This document shows, piece by piece, positions 16,089 to 21,882 of a DNA stretch of 21,882 nt. Position 1 is the stretch's first letter, and every line of letters begins with the position of its first letter. The notes beneath the pieces were generated by a model. That model saw only the letters and a program-made list of their open reading frames with translations. It made no database searches and had not been told where the DNA came from. The translations under genes and the position numbers were made by a program. Source of the stretch: CAZMNF01 sp964567595 (lineage in GTDB: Bacteria; Bipolaricaulota; Bipolaricaulia; RBG-16-55-9); the NCBI GenBank assembly GCA_964567595.1, contig CAZMNF010000035.1, positions 1 to 21,882 of the forward strand, given 5' to 3'.

Positions 16089-16427
16089 ATGAACACCGAA
16101 CGTTCGCCCGTATCGTGCGATCTGAGGACGTTGAACGAGGACGAGCGGCGCTTCCAGGAGCGCGTCGTCGCCCGCATGCGCGACGAGCACTTGGCGGTCG
16201 CGGAGCTCGGGGACGGCTTCGCCGTGCGCTATCCCGCTGGCCGAACGATGATCGAGGACCTCGCTCGGTTCATCACGCTAGAACGGCTCTGTTGCCCGTT
16301 CTTCACCTTCGACTTGCGACTCACAAACGACGGCGAGCTCTGGCTCAGCCTGCGCGGCTCGGCGAAGGTCAAGGCCTATTTGCGCGAGACGTGGCCGTTC
16401 CCGCTGTCCGAAGATGGCGCTGCTTAG
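16089..16427 (+). CDS. small CCPFF-motif protein in a MerR-controlled operon
   Basis: This 112-residue soluble protein has no signal peptide or membrane segment. Its N-terminal half is charged and helical. The central LERLCCPFFTFDLRL segment (64-78) holds adjacent cysteines C68 and C69, and a strand GELWLSLRG (82-90) follows. The third cysteine is C10. I recall the CCPFF-type motif from uncharacterised small proteins near metal-responsive regulators, but I cannot name a function. Vicinal cysteines suggest thiol chemistry or soft-metal binding (inference). The ATG has GGGAGGG 6 bases upstream. It is the first gene after the MerR-type promoter; the next gene starts 31 bases on. Confidence 0.82.
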   Translation: MNTERSPVSCDLRTLNEDERRFQERVVARMRDEHLAVAELGDGFAVRYPAGRTMIEDLARFITLERLCCPFFTFDLRLTNDGELWLSLRGSAKVKAYLRETWPFPLSEDGAA

Positions 16428-16458
16428 TCCCAATTCACGAGCACAAGGAGGATGTCTC

Positions 16459-16995
16459 ATGACCCGCAGCTTGAGTCTGGCGATGCTGTTCGTCCTGGTC
16501 GGCGTATCCGTCGTTGGCCAGGGGCAGAGCGTCGAGGTCGAAGTCGACCCGCTCCCTTACGTCTTCAATGGGTTCTCCGTCGGCGTCGGGCTGATGACGG
16601 ACGACTTCCGTCTTGATCTCGAGGCGTTCTCGCTCCAAGTCCCGACGGCCCTGCACGGCAACGCGGGCTTCACGAACCGTGTCTACGGCTTATCGATCCG
16701 GGTGAACTACTACTACGACGGCGCTGAGTCGGGGTGGTTCTCCGGGTTGGATCTGGATCTCACCTCGTTCGGCGCCACCCATGAGCCGACGGACGAGTCG
16801 ATCCGCAAGTTCCAGGTCCGGACCGGGGTAACCCCGGTGGGCTACAAGGCCGCGATCACCGACCGGCTCTACGTCAAGCCCTGGATCGGCCTGGCCTACG
16901 TGGTGGGCGCCGAGCCCATCACGATCGGCGGTGACACGTTCCACCAAAGCGCCTTCAGTCCCTTCCCTGCGCTCAATGTCGGGTGGCGGCTATGA
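16459..16995 (+). CDS. secreted, probable small outer-membrane beta-barrel protein
   Basis: The 178-residue protein has a signal peptide (residues 1-23, hydrophobic LSLAMLFVLVGVSVVG, ending near GQGQ). The mature part alternates polar and aromatic residues in strand-like runs (VFNGFSVGVGLM, RVYGLSIRVNYYYDG, SGWFSGLDLDLTSFG, RLYVKPWIGLAYVVG) and ends ALNVGWRL, as expected for a small outer-membrane barrel. No named family was recognised. AAGGAGG precedes the ATG by 7-8 bases; a longer upstream in-frame start would destroy the signal peptide. Its stop overlaps the methyltransferase start (ATGA), so the two are coupled within the MerR-controlled operon. Confidence 0.8.
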   Translation: MTRSLSLAMLFVLVGVSVVGQGQSVEVEVDPLPYVFNGFSVGVGLMTDDFRLDLEAFSLQVPTALHGNAGFTNRVYGLSIRVNYYYDGAESGWFSGLDLDLTSFGATHEPTDESIRKFQVRTGVTPVGYKAAITDRLYVKPWIGLAYVVGAEPITIGGDTFHQSAFSPFPALNVGWRL

Positions 16996-17606
16996 GCTGG
17001 GCAACCCGGTGGCATCGTGCGCGATGGCGGTTCTACGCGCCGATCTACGACGGGGCGGCCAAACCGTTTGAGCGAGGGCGCCAGCGGGCGATCCATCAGC
17101 TCGATCCCCGGCCGGGGGAGCGCATGCTGATCGTCGGATGCGGGACCGGTCTCGACTTGCCGTATCTGCCCACTGGAGCTTCGATCACCGCCCTCGACTT
17201 CATCCCGGCGAACGTGGAGCGCACGCAGGCCCGCGCGCGGGCGCTCGGCCACGACGTGGACGCCCGAGTCGGTGACGCCGAATCGCTGCCGTTCGAGGCG
17301 GGCTCGTTCGACGTCGTGGTGCTGCATTTGTTGATCGCGGTCGTCCCGGACCCACATGCCGTGCTGGCCGAAGTGGCACGCGTGCTCGCTCCGGATGGAC
17401 GCGTCTCCGTGTTCGACAAGTTCATCGCGGACGGGGCCGATCCCTCGTTGGCTCGCCGGATGCTCAATCCGATGGCGCGGTTTGTCTTCTCCGATCTGAC
17501 ACGCCGCTTGAATCCGCTTCTTACTGGTGCTGGGCTCGAAATCGACGATCGGGAGTGGATCCTCGGAGGGCTCTACAGCGTCGCCTTGGCCCGGCCGAGT
17601 CGGTGA
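16992..17606 (+). CDS. class I SAM-dependent methyltransferase, PmtA-like
   Basis: The 204-residue protein has a Rossmann methyltransferase core. Motif I is LIVGCGTGLDLPYL (46-59), an acidic residue binding the ribose is in ALDF (D69), motif II-like GDAESLPFEAGSFDVVVLHL is at 94-113, and EVARVLAPDGRVSVFD (127-142) forms the post-core strand. The N-terminal FYAPIYD and RGRQRAI segments resemble phosphatidylethanolamine N-methyltransferase (PmtA/UbiE-like) proteins. Its only cysteine is in motif I, so it lacks the cysteines of arsenite methyltransferase ArsM. The substrate is unknown. The start ATG overlaps the previous stop, which ties it to the metal-responsive operon; a GTG at 16983 is a weaker alternative. 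Confidence 0.88.
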   Translation: MSWATRWHRARWRFYAPIYDGAAKPFERGRQRAIHQLDPRPGERMLIVGCGTGLDLPYLPTGASITALDFIPANVERTQARARALGHDVDARVGDAESLPFEAGSFDVVVLHLLIAVVPDPHAVLAEVARVLAPDGRVSVFDKFIADGADPSLARRMLNPMARFVFSDLTRRLNPLLTGAGLEIDDREWILGGLYSVALARPSR

Positions 17607-17745
17607 CGGAACGGGCGGTGGAGAGCATGGCAAGGGGGTATCTCCCACTAACTTGGCTGTTCCGAGCCGACCGTCCGCGACGACCGTGTCATTCGATTCG
17701 TACTATCGGAGGCAGGTCGAAGAACTCACGGGGCTGTCGATGGAA

Positions 17746-17822
17746 TGGTGCCCAGGGGCGGATTCGAACCGCCGACACCGCGATTTTCAGTCGCGTGCTC
17801 TACCGGACTGAGCTACCTGGGC
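17746..17822 (-). tRNA. tRNA-Phe (GAA)
   Basis: The 77-nt cloverleaf has a perfect 7-bp acceptor stem (GCCCAGG/CCTGGGC), a CGCGA/TCGCG anticodon stem with loop CTGAAAA (anticodon GAA at 17786-17788), a GGCGG/CCGCC T-stem with TTCGAAT, and an encoded ACCA end. It is the second tRNA of a two-tRNA transcript. Confidence 0.97.
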
Positions 17823-17873
17823 AAGCGCCTGCGGGCAAAGGGCACCAATAGGCCCGTTTTCGGTATTCGAGAG

Positions 17874-17950
17874 TGGCGGGGATGACGGGATTTGAACCCG
17901 CGATCTCTGCCTTGACAGGGCAGCGTGTTAGACCGCTACACTACACCCCC
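17874..17950 (-). tRNA. tRNA-Asp (GTC)
   Basis: The 77-nt cloverleaf has acceptor GGGGGTG/CATCCCC with one G-U pair, anticodon stem CTGCC/GGCAG with loop CTGTCAA (anticodon GTC at 17914-17916), T-loop TTCAAAT, discriminator G and an encoded CCA. It lies 51 bases upstream of tRNA-Phe and directly after a promoter. Confidence 0.96.
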
Positions 17951-17963
17951 GCGCTGGGTTGAA

Positions 17964-17992
17964 ATTTTATCACACGGTCTCAGAGGGCGCAA
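17964..17992 (-). promoter_or_regulatory. predicted promoter of the tRNA-Asp/tRNA-Phe pair
   Basis: On the minus strand TTGCGC (17987-17992) and TAAAAT (17964-17969) are 17 bp apart. The -10 ends 14 bases before the tRNA-Asp 5' end, as expected for a short tRNA leader. Confidence 0.65.
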
Positions 17993-18128
17993 ATGGGCTC
18001 GGACGGGCTGTTCGTTGCAGCGTCATGCTGGTTCCGGCCATGTTCCCGCTGACGGAGGTTCATCCGGCTCCTGGCCCAATGTGCGGCATTGGGCGTGGGA
18101 TAGCGATTGGCCAGAGCACAACGGCAAT

Positions 18129-19373
18129 TCAGCCTTGCCAATCGGCGTCCCGATGCAACGCGATACTCGCCACCGTCCAGTCCGGCTTTTCTCGGACACG
18201 GTGCAATGACGCCGGGTAGACCGCGAACTCGCCCCATGCGTCGTTTACCCGGTCCATTGCGGCAAGCACCCTCTCACGCCTCCGGTCGGCATCGAACAGT
18301 TGGATCGGCAAGCCCCGGCGCGCCTTGAGCCCGCCCACCGAGACGGCGATCCCATTCAATTCGGGCGGCAGTTTTCCGTCCCGATCGAGACCCTGGGCAA
18401 TGCTCTCGCACGCTTGAAAGATGCGATCCTCGTCGGCCGTCGGCGTAGCGAGTGATGTCTGCCGCCCGGCGCCGAAGCCCAAGGGGGAGCGGGCGTAGAA
18501 GTGGACGATGCGCCCGGCGTAGCCGAGCTTCCGCAAGCGTCGTCCGACCTTGGCGCACAGCAGTTGGAGCGTTTCCTTGGCTCCGTCGAGGTCGGGGTAG
18601 GGCCAGGTGAGCACGCGCGAGTGGCCGACGCTGCGGCGCGGCCGTGACGTGGCCGCCCCCAGCGGCACCGGGTCCTTCCCCTGCCCCATCCAGTGCAGAT
18701 AGAGCCCGTTCAGCCCGAATTTCCGGCGCAGGGCCAGCGGGTCGGCGCGGCCCAGGTCGCCCAGGGTGCGGATCCGCAACGCCTCGAGGCGCTCCTTGGT
18801 GCGCTCGTGGATCCCACAGGCGGCGTTGACCGGCAGCTGGTTCAGGCAGTGCTCCACCTCGGCATCCCGGATCCAAGTCAGTCCGTCCGGCTTACGGGAT
18901 TCGCTGGCGATCTTGGCGAGGATTTTCGACGGGGCGATCCCGATCGAGCAGCGGATGTGCTGGCCAAGCCGACGGCGGATCTCGCGCTTGATCCACTGGC
19001 AGACCGCGACGGGGCCGCCCTGATCCCGCGCCGCCTGGGTGATGTCCAGGAACGCTTCATCGATGGAAAACACCTCGACGTCGGGCGTGACCTCCTCCAG
19101 TAGCCGGAAAATGCGCTCGCTGGCGTGGGCGTACTTGTTGAGGTCCTCGACGACGAAGAGCAGCCGCGGGCAGGCTCGCTTCGCCTCCCAGGTCGCCATG
19201 CCGGTGTCGACGCCGTAGGATTTGGCTTCGTACGAGGCCGTGGTCACGACCGTCGCCTCGTTGGGTTTTCTCACGATCGCCACCGGCTTGCCCCGGATAA
19301 AGGGGTTGCACTGCTGCTCCACCGAGGCGAAGTAGCTGTTCATGTCGACGTGGGCGATGTAGCGAGCGCTCAT
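18129..19373 (-). CDS. dinB: Y-family DNA polymerase (DinB/Pol IV type)
   Basis: The 414-residue translesion polymerase shows the palm motif HVDMNSYFASVE (D10) and the catalytic SIDEAFLD (D105, E106). The fingers and thumb include GIAPSKILAKIAS (145-157), and a helix-hairpin-helix-like segment CGIHERTKERLEALRIRTLGDL lies at 186-207. The little finger starts with RSVGHSRVL (247-255). IQLF at 357-360 may serve as a beta-clamp-binding motif, but it lies before the very C-terminus. Such enzymes bypass lesions and are error-prone. The ATG has AAGGAG 11 bases upstream. It is the last gene of the lexA unit, so DNA-damage induction is likely. The symbol is used in the broad sense; a UmuC-like role is not excluded. 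Confidence 0.93.
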   Translation of the reverse strand: MSARYIAHVDMNSYFASVEQQCNPFIRGKPVAIVRKPNEATVVTTASYEAKSYGVDTGMATWEAKRACPRLLFVVEDLNKYAHASERIFRLLEEVTPDVEVFSIDEAFLDITQAARDQGGPVAVCQWIKREIRRRLGQHIRCSIGIAPSKILAKIASESRKPDGLTWIRDAEVEHCLNQLPVNAACGIHERTKERLEALRIRTLGDLGRADPLALRRKFGLNGLYLHWMGQGKDPVPLGAATSRPRRSVGHSRVLTWPYPDLDGAKETLQLLCAKVGRRLRKLGYAGRIVHFYARSPLGFGAGRQTSLATPTADEDRIFQACESIAQGLDRDGKLPPELNGIAVSVGGLKARRGLPIQLFDADRRRERVLAAMDRVNDAWGEFAVYPASLHRVREKPDWTVASIALHRDADWQG

Positions 19374-19477
19374 CGTCCGATGACTCCTTCAGCGATCCGG
19401 TCGATGATGGCGTTCCATGATGCCGAGCCGGGAGCGGTGCCCTCGATCTGTTGGCTTAAAGCTCGCAGTGGATGCAA
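19370..19477 (-). other. possible 35-codon leader ORF coupled to the polymerase
   Basis: A frame open to a TGA that overlaps the polymerase start (ATGA) reads LSQQIEGTAPGSASWNAI and then a helix-like DRIAEGVIGR end, with GC-rich third positions. The nearest candidate start is a TTG at 19477 without a good ribosome-binding site. It may be a small coupled ORF or the remnant of a C-terminus from the gene upstream. Confidence 0.25.
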
Positions 19478-19560
19478 TACCCGCACTCGGGGCAGCGGCC
19501 CCGCTGGTCGGGGACGACGAGCTGCAGGCAGCGCGGGCAGGGATCGCCGCCGCGGCCCTC
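19456..19560 (-). other. zinc-ribbon-like coding tail in the +1 frame after a UGA
   Basis: Directly after the stop of the 92-residue protein, the +1 frame continues for 34 codons to a TAA. It encodes CPRC, eleven residues, then CPECGYCIHC and a short end: six cysteines in the pattern C-x2-C-x11-C-x2-C-x2-C-x2-C. Third positions are GC-rich as in real genes here. No ATG, GTG or TTG start lies nearby in this frame. It looks like the C-terminus of the preceding gene, joined either by +1 recoding at CTG GGC TGA or separated by a one-base indel in a GGG run. Confidence 0.6.
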
Positions 19561-19837
19561 AGCCCAGCGGGTCGTGGAACTGTTCGACGAACCACTGGAG
19601 CCGTTTCGTGTCGAAGCGGAGCTCGAAGTACTTTCCATTGGCCGAGACGTGGAGATGGTGCTGGAGCGCGTCGCCGCGCTCGGTGGCATGGTAGAAGTGA
19701 TGTTCGGCCTCGATCCAGCGCCCGCCCCAGTGGATGAGCAGGCGCCCAATGCGCGGTTTTTCCGGTTGGAAGCGGACCTCCACGCTTGCTGGCTCGTTCG
19801 GGGTCTCGTAGCTGCCTTCGCCGTGTGCGGCTGCCAC
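19559..19837 (-). CDS. unrecognised small protein between lexA and the Y-family polymerase
   Basis: The 92-residue protein begins at a GTG with AGGAGG 6 bases upstream, an ideal site; the overlapping ATG at 19839 is in another frame. No family was recognised. It is rich in aromatic and histidine residues: LLIHWGGRWIEAEHHFYHATE (33-53), LQHHLHVSANGKYFELRFD (59-77) and LQWFVEQFHDPLG (80-92), suggesting a compact alpha/beta fold. It lies 28 bases after lexA and upstream of the polymerase, so it belongs to the same damage-inducible operon. Past its UGA, the +1 frame encodes a six-cysteine zinc-ribbon-like tail; a fused product would be about 126 residues. A role as polymerase partner or regulator is inferred from position only. 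Confidence 0.75.
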   Translation of the reverse strand: MAAAHGEGSYETPNEPASVEVRFQPEKPRIGRLLIHWGGRWIEAEHHFYHATERGDALQHHLHVSANGKYFELRFDTKRLQWFVEQFHDPLG

Positions 19838-19865
19838 ATGGGCCCTCCTTGGTTGGGGTCGGTTG

Positions 19866-20477
19866 CTAGTCGAGCTCGCGATGGACCCGGACGACTTTCC
19901 CGATGATCCGTCCGCCGTTCAGGGCGATGGGGGCCAGCGACGGGTCGTCGCTTTCGGGATCGAGCCACAATTCTCCGTTGCGCTCGGCCAAGCGCTTCAC
20001 CGTCGCGTCGCCGTGCAGATCGTCGGTCTGGGCCACGACGATCTCGCCAGGTTGGGTTTCCACGTCGCGGCGGACGATGACGACGTCATTCGGGAAGATG
20101 CCCGCCCGCACCATGCTGCGGCCCGCCACCCGCAGCGCGACGTGGCCCTCGCCCTGCGGGTAGAGGTCGTAGGGCGTCAGTGCGCCCAAAAACTCCGCCT
20201 CCGAGGTCGGCTTGCCGGCCGGAATTCTCCCGAGAATGGGGATGCCGAGCAGCTGCCACGCCTTCGTGCGCAGCCGCAGGCCGCGGGCGTCGCCCGTCCG
20301 GACGAGGTACCCCTTGCGCTCCAGCGCCAGGACGTGCTTGTAGGCGGCCCGGCGGGAGCGATGGCCGAAGCGGTCGGCGATGTCGCCAAAGGACGGGGCG
20401 GGCTCGCCGACGCTTGCCTTGCGGAAAATGAACTGCAATACCCGGTGCTGGGCTCGGGTCAAGTCGCCGAAGTCCAT
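19866..20477 (-). CDS. lexA: LexA-family SOS repressor
   Basis: The 203-residue repressor-protease has an N-terminal winged helix (about 6-70; TRAQHRVLQFIF, PSFGDIADRFGHRSRRAAYKHV). The C-terminal S24-type latent protease follows. The self-cleavage site is A87-G88 in GRIPAGKP, the catalytic serine is S121 in AGRSMVRAGI and the general-base lysine is K161 in GDATVKRL. It should bind operators and cleave itself with RecA filaments. The ATG at 20477 has GGAGG 11 bases upstream; longer starts would run through the operator. A perfect palindrome lies 28 bases before the start. The next genes are a small unknown protein and a Y-family polymerase, so lexA heads a damage-response cassette and is probably autoregulated. 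Whether it is the cell's only LexA is unknown. Confidence 0.94.
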   Translation of the reverse strand: MDFGDLTRAQHRVLQFIFRKASVGEPAPSFGDIADRFGHRSRRAAYKHVLALERKGYLVRTGDARGLRLRTKAWQLLGIPILGRIPAGKPTSEAEFLGALTPYDLYPQGEGHVALRVAGRSMVRAGIFPNDVVIVRRDVETQPGEIVVAQTDDLHGDATVKRLAERNGELWLDPESDDPSLAPIALNGGRIIGKVVRVHRELD

Positions 20478-20504
20478 GGTGATCTGCGCCTCCGAGGCCA
20501 GAAT

Positions 20505-20522
20505 GGTATACGAACGTATACC
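20505..20522. promoter_or_regulatory. predicted LexA operator
   Basis: GGTATACGAACGTATACC is a perfect 8+8 palindrome around AA, 28 bp before the lexA ATG. It differs from the E. coli (CTGT-N8-ACAG) and Bacillus (CGAAC-N4-GTTCG) boxes, although its centre reads CGAACG. The TATACC half can serve as a -10 on the minus strand, so binding would block lexA transcription. Confidence 0.7.
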
Positions 20523-20737
20523 TTGTCTGTGATGGCGAAGACATGGCGGTCGAGCTGACGGAGGGTTTGCCCCGAGGGAGGGACGAGCCGGAAGGGCGCC
20601 CAGTCGCCGTCGGCGCGGACGACGGTGAACTCGGCCCACGCGACGTTGCCGTCCGGGTCACGGAGGGTGACGTCTCGGTCGGCCTCGCTTTCATTGCTCG
20701 CGATCGTCTCGGGAAAGGCGACCGTGAGCCCAATGGT
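20523..20737 (-). pseudogene. coding-like fragment without a start codon upstream of lexA
   Basis: On the minus strand a frame opens after a TGA (20738-20740) and stays open through the lexA operator into lexA. Its stretch from about 20700 to 20530 reads like real protein (VTLRDPDGNVAWAEFTVV, ADGDWAPFRLVPPSGQTL, RQLDRHVFAIT) with GC-rich third positions. There is no ATG, GTG or TTG in this frame. I read it as a gene remnant that lost its 5' end, with the lexA promoter at its 3' end. The family was not recognised. Confidence 0.4.
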
Positions 20738-20759
20738 TCAACTGGAATCATCGGGGATG

Positions 20760-20788
20760 TTGAGACGTTCAAGATAGCCCCATAAACT
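20760..20788 (+). promoter_or_regulatory. predicted promoter of the YjzC-like gene
   Basis: TTGAGA (20760-20765) and TAAACT (20783-20788) are 17 bp apart on the plus strand. The -10 ends 21 bases before the ATG at 20810, which supports plus-strand coding here. Confidence 0.55.
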
Positions 20789-20809
20789 TGCGCTGAGGCA
20801 TGGTCAGCC

Positions 20810-21091
20810 ATGGCGAACGCCAAAGAAGGCGATCGGTTCCACAGCGTGCAAGCTGTCCCCGAAGGTGGCGTTTATCGCTTCAAGGGATGTGATCGAGGCC
20901 ATGGCCCCGGCGAGACGTCGGACGAGACATTGGACGAAGGTGCGGCCTTCCCTGACTGTCCCTGTGGCGGGTCCGAGGACCGCGATCCGTGCGGAGGCAT
21001 CGCAACTTGGGAGTTCACGGGAATGATAAGGAAGCCCGAAGACGTTGACACGCGCCGTGCCAAATGGCCACATCCCCCGGGAGGCGCTTGA
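20810..21091 (+). CDS. small YjzC-like cysteine protein
   Basis: The 93-residue protein resembles the YjzC-type pattern seen in short bacterial proteins: a GDRF...VPEGGVYRF start (7-24), then a GCDRGHGP segment (26-33), L-D-E-G-A-A-FPDCPCGG (41-54) and a final ATWEF (65-69). The cysteines (C27, C50, C52, C61) with H31 could bind zinc. Function in this family is unknown to me. The promoter just upstream supports this strand; an open frame opposite it lacks any domain. The ribosome-binding site is weak (GAGG about 12 bases before ATG). It is separated from the J-domain gene by 82 bases. Confidence 0.65.
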   Translation: MANAKEGDRFHSVQAVPEGGVYRFKGCDRGHGPGETSDETLDEGAAFPDCPCGGSEDRDPCGGIATWEFTGMIRKPEDVDTRRAKWPHPPGGA

Positions 21092-21173
21092 AACAGGCTA
21101 GTCCCCTATCCGTGGTGCAACGATGCCGACCGACGCCTCCCTTCGTTAGCCGACATTCGGCGGTGCGTATCCC

Positions 21174-21878
21174 ATGAAAGACTATTACGCTATCCTCGGG
21201 GTCAACCCCGACGCCGATCGAGAGACGATCCGCACCGTCTTCCGTAAGCTCTGCCACATTTATCATCCGGATAAGGGACTTGAAGTCTCTCAAGCGCGAA
21301 TGACGGACATTTACGAGGCCTACGACGTGCTGTCGGATCCGCAGCGGCGCGCTGAGTACGATCGACAGTATCAGCTAAAGGGCACGCGCCCGTCCGATCG
21401 CCCGAGCGGCGTTGGGCAACAGGATGCTCAGGGCTCGGCCCCTACGGGGGACCCCGATGCCAGTCGCACGGAACCCAACCGCAGCAAGCGCCAGCGTGAC
21501 CGCCGTGGGGATGGCAAGGCAGCCGGGACGGCCACCACCGATCGGGCCGGAGGGGCTCATACAACCGAAGCGCCTCAACGATCGACCCTGTTTGGCTGGC
21601 CGAGGTGGCGGCATCAACGCTATCTCTTGATTGCCGGCATCCCCACTGGCGTATTGCTGGGTGTCTTGGGCATCGTTGCCAAAGTTCCCCTGTTCGCCCT
21701 GGTCGGAATGGCGGTGGCCGCCGGGACCGCTTACGTCGGGGTCAAGACGGATTGGCTCCAACAACTGGGAAGCGCGGAACGCAGTGTGCATTTTGTGGGG
21801 CGGGCCTGCCTCGTGTCCACAATCGCCATTCTCGGCATCGCCGGCATCTACGTGGCGATCTGGATCGCCGGCGTGTAG
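21174..21878 (+). CDS. membrane-anchored J-domain protein
   Basis: The 234-residue protein has an N-terminal J domain (about 1-67: DYYAILGVNPDADRETIR, HPD at 31-33, YDVLSDPQRRAEYD). HPD is the motif that stimulates Hsp70 (DnaK) ATPase. A low-complexity, charged linker follows (68-140). Three hydrophobic segments (about 150-168, 171-189 and 211-233) end the chain. It lacks the glycine-rich, zinc-finger and substrate-binding regions of DnaJ, so it is a type III J protein that probably recruits DnaK to the membrane. The short KTDWLQQLGSAERS loop separates helices 2 and 3. The ribosome-binding site is poor. The stop is four bases before the window end. Confidence 0.85.
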   Translation: MKDYYAILGVNPDADRETIRTVFRKLCHIYHPDKGLEVSQARMTDIYEAYDVLSDPQRRAEYDRQYQLKGTRPSDRPSGVGQQDAQGSAPTGDPDASRTEPNRSKRQRDRRGDGKAAGTATTDRAGGAHTTEAPQRSTLFGWPRWRHQRYLLIAGIPTGVLLGVLGIVAKVPLFALVGMAVAAGTAYVGVKTDWLQQLGSAERSVHFVGRACLVSTIAILGIAGIYVAIWIAGV

Positions 21879-21882
21879 ACGT

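Noticed and set aside
16992..17606. Arsenite methyltransferase (ArsM)
   Set aside because: The protein lacks the conserved cysteines of ArsM; its only cysteine is in the SAM-binding motif.
18123..18145. Rho-independent terminator after the polymerase gene
   Set aside because: A short GGCAA/TTGCC stem is present but there is no T-run after it.
20543..20785. Plus-strand open frame of 80 codons
   Set aside because: Less protein-like than the opposite-strand fragment and without a good ribosome-binding site; the plus-strand promoter lies near its end, not before it.
20804..21073. Minus-strand open frame of 89 codons
   Set aside because: The plus-strand YjzC-like pattern and its upstream promoter explain this interval better.

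Overview
The window is GC-rich, densely coding bacterial chromosome. It looks like housekeeping DNA with small accessory cassettes, not a phage or plasmid: no transposase, integrase, CRISPR array or rRNA was seen. Both tRNAs encode their 3' CCA, promoters fit the sigma-70 pattern, and Shine-Dalgarno sequences of the AGGAGG type are common. A small secreted, strand-rich, barrel-like protein suggests a diderm cell. The phylum cannot be fixed by eye. The mix of secreted PKD proteins, an eukaryote/archaea-like IleRS and a short DnaA suggests a deep-branching or candidate lineage (for example Bipolaricaulota-like), but that is only a guess.

Layout. Positions 1-3852 (minus) hold two secreted PKD proteins, probably one operon: a 711-residue protein with an internally duplicated two-part module, then a VWA-PKD protein that runs off the left edge. 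Positions 4107-12469 (minus) are a housekeeping block transcribed as ribD-purB, then ileS-birA-purA, then rplM; overlaps and recognisable promoters mark the units. Positions 12596-14948 hold a Crp/Fnr regulator (minus), a lone cyclic-nucleotide-binding-domain protein (plus) and a dnaA that encodes only domains III and IV (minus), with its own promoter. Positions 15083-15583 hold no gene I can support.

Positions 15584-17606 form a MerR-controlled cassette. A cysteine-rich MerR regulator is divergent from a textbook MerR-type promoter (19-bp spacer with a 9+9 dyad). That promoter drives a small CCPFF-motif protein, a secreted barrel-like protein and a PmtA-like methyltransferase. tRNA-Phe and tRNA-Asp (17746-17950, minus) follow, with a promoter in front.

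Positions 18129-20522 (minus) are a DNA-damage cassette: a LexA repressor with intact cleavage and catalytic residues behind a perfect 8+8 palindrome, then an unrecognised small protein whose apparent zinc-binding tail lies in the +1 frame past a UGA, then a Y-family DNA polymerase. LexA would repress the whole unit and induction would produce the polymerase and the unknown protein together. The right end (20760-21878, plus) has a small YjzC-like cysteine protein and a J-domain protein with a three-helix membrane anchor.

The most unusual points are the lexA-X-polY cassette with its frame break, the MerR cassette of unassigned substrate, and the DnaA lacking domains I-II.
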